Shown: piece after piece, positions 62,701-64,000 of the stretch
Position numbering within the stretch: the stretch's first letter is position 1
How the letters are laid out: every line of letters starts with the position of its first letter
Assembly: GCF_003383615.1 (NCBI RefSeq)
Contig: NZ_QNUL01000002.1
Location: 494,286-558,285, forward strand
From: Dyadobacter luteus
GTDB lineage: Bacteria; Bacteroidota; Bacteroidia; Cytophagales; Spirosomataceae
DNA: 64,000 nucleotides
Reading direction: 5' to 3'
Notes under the pieces: generated by a model
Database searches by the model: none
The model's input: the letters and a program-made list of their open reading frames with translations, nothing else
What the model was told of the DNA's origin: nothing
Made by a program: the position numbers and the translations under genes

Positions 62701-63525
62701 CCCCGACTGATCCACTAAAAACGATTGTATAGGATCCTTGCCAACTCGGGTTTCACCATGAACAAGCGCCAAACCGTCATGATCATTATAGCTATAAATG
62801 GCCCCACCTCTTTCAAAATATGTAATCCCGTCTAATCCTTCGCGTATCCAGGTCACGCTTCGGTCACTTCTTGAACCCAAAGGGATTTGGCTTAAATACT
62901 TTCCCTGGTGTGGAGAGAAAAGGTATAAAAACTTCCTGTCAGCCCACATTAGCTGACCATTTTTTCTTTGATGCAGACCTGCCGGAAATCTGACGGCATA
63001 ACGGTAGTCGTGGTAGTCAGGTAACTGCCCAGAACCATAATTCCTGACTTTGCCAGACTTTTCATCCAGGCTGCTAAGTCCGTAATTAGTAAGTACCCAA
63101 AGCATTCCGTCACGGCCTGCAGCGATTCCCCACAGCGTATCGCTGTCAAATCCATTCGTTTTTTTATTGTATGACTTTGGCGTTGGGCCGTACTTTATCA
63201 ACCCGGCTCCATCGACAATCCGCCAGATGATCCCCTTCGAATCAGCAATCCAGGCACGCCTCAGAAAATCTCCGCTTTTATATTTTTTGGGAAGTCCGTT
63301 TCCAATCACTATTTCGGTAACCGGATCGAACTGGTCTATTTCTCCTGACTCGTGTTCGATCCAGATTTTATTATTAAACCCTTTAATATTGATGATCAGA
63401 TTCGAAGCGATAGACGATTTTCTTGCATTAGCCGATTGCTGAAAAAGTTTGAAATTGATACCGTCGAAACGTGCAAGACCGTTTCTTGTACCTACCCAGA
63501 CAAACCCTTTATTGTCCTGCTCCAA
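59725..63525 (-). CDS. hybrid two-component system regulator (HTCS) with AraC output
   Basis: At least 1266 residues from TTG at 63525, the first usual start codon, but coding sequence clearly continues upstream to about 63660 (separate entry). Domains in order: two-component propeller repeats (KGFVWVGTRNGLARFDG, GLIWLGTNAHGI, NFWFGTNKGLCRF), a Y_Y_Y domain (LKYRYQLTGYDNDWVHS), a membrane segment (WWAYMLYATLIAGGIWYWF), HisKA (FFTNVTHDFRTPLTLILSPL), HATPase (NLIGNGLKFTS, GSGIGLALVKEF), a receiver (LIISDVMMPVMDGFEF) and an AraC helix-turn-helix (NMSRSQLHRKLRAV ... FDSPAYFTKCFKALYGETPSEYY). Such proteins sense oligosaccharides in the periplasm and switch on nearby genes; the likely target is the YceI gene 121 bases downstream. 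Confidence 0.95.
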   Translation of the reverse strand: MEQDNKGFVWVGTRNGLARFDGINFKLFQQSANARKSSIASNLIINIKGFNNKIWIEHESGEIDQFDPVTEIVIGNGLPKKYKSGDFLRRAWIADSKGIIWRIVDGAGLIKYGPTPKSYNKKTNGFDSDTLWGIAAGRDGMLWVLTNYGLSSLDEKSGKVRNYGSGQLPDYHDYRYAVRFPAGLHQRKNGQLMWADRKFLYLFSPHQGKYLSQIPLGSRSDRSVTWIREGLDGITYFERGGAIYSYNDHDGLALVHGETRVGKDPIQSFLVDQSGLIWLGTNAHGISQTDLTTPFFPSFPFKEGFVSDVLKTEFNKSLSALFDWNIQDQRFAAPGYHIRSAYDKSRHLWIGIKQQVVRYNPVTKNFFSLPKLTQISNSSETGIGIKGLTISPEGAPVVIGYNRNILIYNQSKNAWEWLLPEGYISKKLGTNITPQDICMDQQHLWITTEMDGLIVIDHKTGNLQQLKQNSSPVSLPTNQLLGVKADPTRPDLLWIGSRNGLVCLNKKTLKAQVFNSQTGLPDNTIYTLLADRYGNFWFGTNKGLCRFSPVTHQVQVFQTRHGLLEDEFNRFHQLALPDGRLAFGGTSGWTLFDPDKIKEDTHQPTIALTDLKINNATIEHSADGLLTSPLNAIKELVLPHDQNTVTLYFAGLQFNQPHDLKYRYQLTGYDNDWVHSAHIPFANYTKIPPGTYQFMVNASNTTGHWSKEIKRLTITIRAPWWHSWWAYMLYATLIAGGIWYWFRLQLIRIDLSKSVELKKREAQQLRTLAEMKERFFTNVTHDFRTPLTLILSPLAQLIEKNAGTNDATKLQSIERNARQLLELINQLLDFSRADARMLTVNQSAGDLSNFCENTIALFIEEASKKGLELKLINQVHGNYWFDAAKLERILANLIGNGLKFTSAGGQVSLTVTAVQDYIIFSITDTGIGISDDKLAFIFDRYYQIDKNGRTEMAGSGIGLALVKEFVEVQKGYIDVESKYGKGSTFRVFLPYLPAILSTKPAAELVCPDEQLIYSNKNEEVCILLLEDNIELADFIAGSLPGHYTITKATNGADGLKIALETLPDLIISDVMMPVMDGFEFCQQIKEHQQTSHIPVILLTAKVEVESRMQGLTTGADDYLTKPFHVPELNLRVHNLLERQRRMRAYIQNQIGSPGFAPTKELDPFLTKFYHVIDQDLDNSSVGVDQLASRMNMSRSQLHRKLRAVADMTVSDVVRNYRLSKAAEFLKAGFSSSESAYKAGFDSPAYFTKCFKALYGETPSEYYKKNI

Positions 63526-63660
63526 ACCGGAGACGAAAGATTGAGGAAGCCCCTGTTCGGTAGAGATTACGCGGCTTGTCTGGGCGTATATTTCTCTATC
63601 AGCAAAACAGAATACAGCTCCTATAAAAGAGTAAATGAGTATAAATGAATATTTGATAAT
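63526..63660 (-). other. upstream in-frame extension of the HTCS gene encoding its signal peptide
   Basis: Read in frame on the minus strand this region gives IIKYSFILIYSFIGAVFCFA, then DREIYAQTSRVISTEQGLPQ and SFVSG, which joins the propeller. This is a hydrophobic core, a YAQ cleavage site and the GLPQ motif that begins such sensors. No ATG, GTG or TTG exists between the in-frame TAG just upstream (near 63690) and this segment; ATT at 63658-63660 is the best candidate start. Confidence 0.6.
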
Positions 63661-63728
63661 TGTAGAGGGGATTTTGAGCTATTTGGAAGCAAAAATACTT
63701 TATTTAATTCGTGAAATTCTATTTCCTG

Positions 63729-63917
63729 CTATTTGGTTTTATTGTCTGTGCTTAGAGTACCGCCGCCTCGGCATCGGTTCATTTGGCGCAGTTCTGTCTG
63801 AGAGATATCAAAACTCTGTTGGATCTTGCGTGGACTGGATATCTCTGCACGATAAATTTCTACAACTTTTCTCTTAAAAGGTACAGATCGTCTGCTTTTT
63901 TTATTTCTTTTTAAGTC
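63729..63917 (-). pseudogene. possible transposase N-terminal relic (helix-turn-helix)
   Basis: One minus-strand frame reads LKRNKKSRRSVPFKRKVVEI, then YRAEISSPRKIQQSFDISQT and ELRQMNR before it degenerates. The basic start and the helix-turn-helix-like pattern resemble the first part of IS3-type OrfA transposases. No inverted repeats or catalytic part are in the window. The remaining bases 63918-64000 show nothing recognisable. Confidence 0.3.
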
Positions 63918-64000
63918 ATTAACGGGTGCATTTCAAAACTACGCAGCCTGCTTTAATATCTGTGTGACACATCCCCATCGATTACTTTCCTTTATAACTC

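Noticed and set aside
63635..63877. Plus-strand open frame at the window end
   Set aside because: It overlaps the signal-peptide part of the HTCS gene and a transposase-like relic on the other strand, and has no start context.

Overview
The window looks like chromosomal DNA from a Bacteroidota bacterium of the Cytophagia type (Spirosomataceae, for example a Dyadobacter-like genome; this placement is inference). The evidence is SusC/SusD pairs, an ECF sigma/FecR pair with an STN-bearing SusC, a hybrid two-component regulator with AraC output, C-terminal type IX secretion (T9SS) sorting domains, lipoboxes, and promoters of the TTG-N19-TAnnTTTG type.

Region 1 (1-12.8 kb, almost all minus strand): the start of an S9 peptidase, an MBL-fold hydrolase, a VOC protein, a compact HAD / CAT-like acetyltransferase / AraC-type operon, then a glycan utilisation locus read as ECF sigma, FecR, SusC (with STN), SusD and a secreted BNR-4 protein that may be a polysaccharide lyase. 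It ends in a strong terminator. On the opposite strand of the susC leader is a promoter-like element followed by a near-perfect intrinsic terminator, so a cis-antisense small RNA is a candidate there.

Region 2 (13-24.5 kb, plus strand): glycogen branching enzyme GlgB, an outer membrane protein, a NUDIX hydrolase and tRNA-Arg(CCG). Beside the tRNA lies a recombinase remnant whose frame runs into the tRNA, fused to a susC that has lost its 5' two thirds. The surviving part of this second locus is SusD, a GH28 polygalacturonase-type enzyme and a GH115 alpha-glucuronidase, which suggests a glucuronate-decorated pectic or xylan-like substrate.

Region 3 (24.5-43.7 kb, accessory): a Crp-family regulator, a T9SS cargo protein with an outer membrane protein, a broken resolvase, small lipoproteins and beta-barrel proteins, a 7TMR-DISM histidine kinase with a LuxR-type response regulator, four small secreted proteins, a multi-pass membrane patatin-like phospholipase, a serine beta-lactamase-like hydrolase, an HU-type protein and a RadC/JAB protein. 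Several pseudogenes and long gaps show decay. A second relic of the same resolvase lies at 52.5 kb.

Region 4 (44.3-52.2 kb): a signalling cluster with a PAS-rich hybrid kinase whose ATP-binding G1 aspartate is a tyrosine, a PAS kinase with an N-terminal CZB-like domain, two stand-alone receivers and one degenerate receiver.

Region 5 (52.7-63.7 kb, minus strand): a one-component-style hybrid regulator (HTCS), then a YceI-type lipoprotein, then a 2061-residue T9SS protein that joins a seven-repeat RCC1 propeller to four beta-helix modules. Between regulator and YceI gene are two exact TGCGACAnnnGTTATAG direct repeats with a 21-bp period abutting the promoter, which probably form the regulator's binding site. 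No CRISPR array, rRNA or intact insertion sequence was seen.
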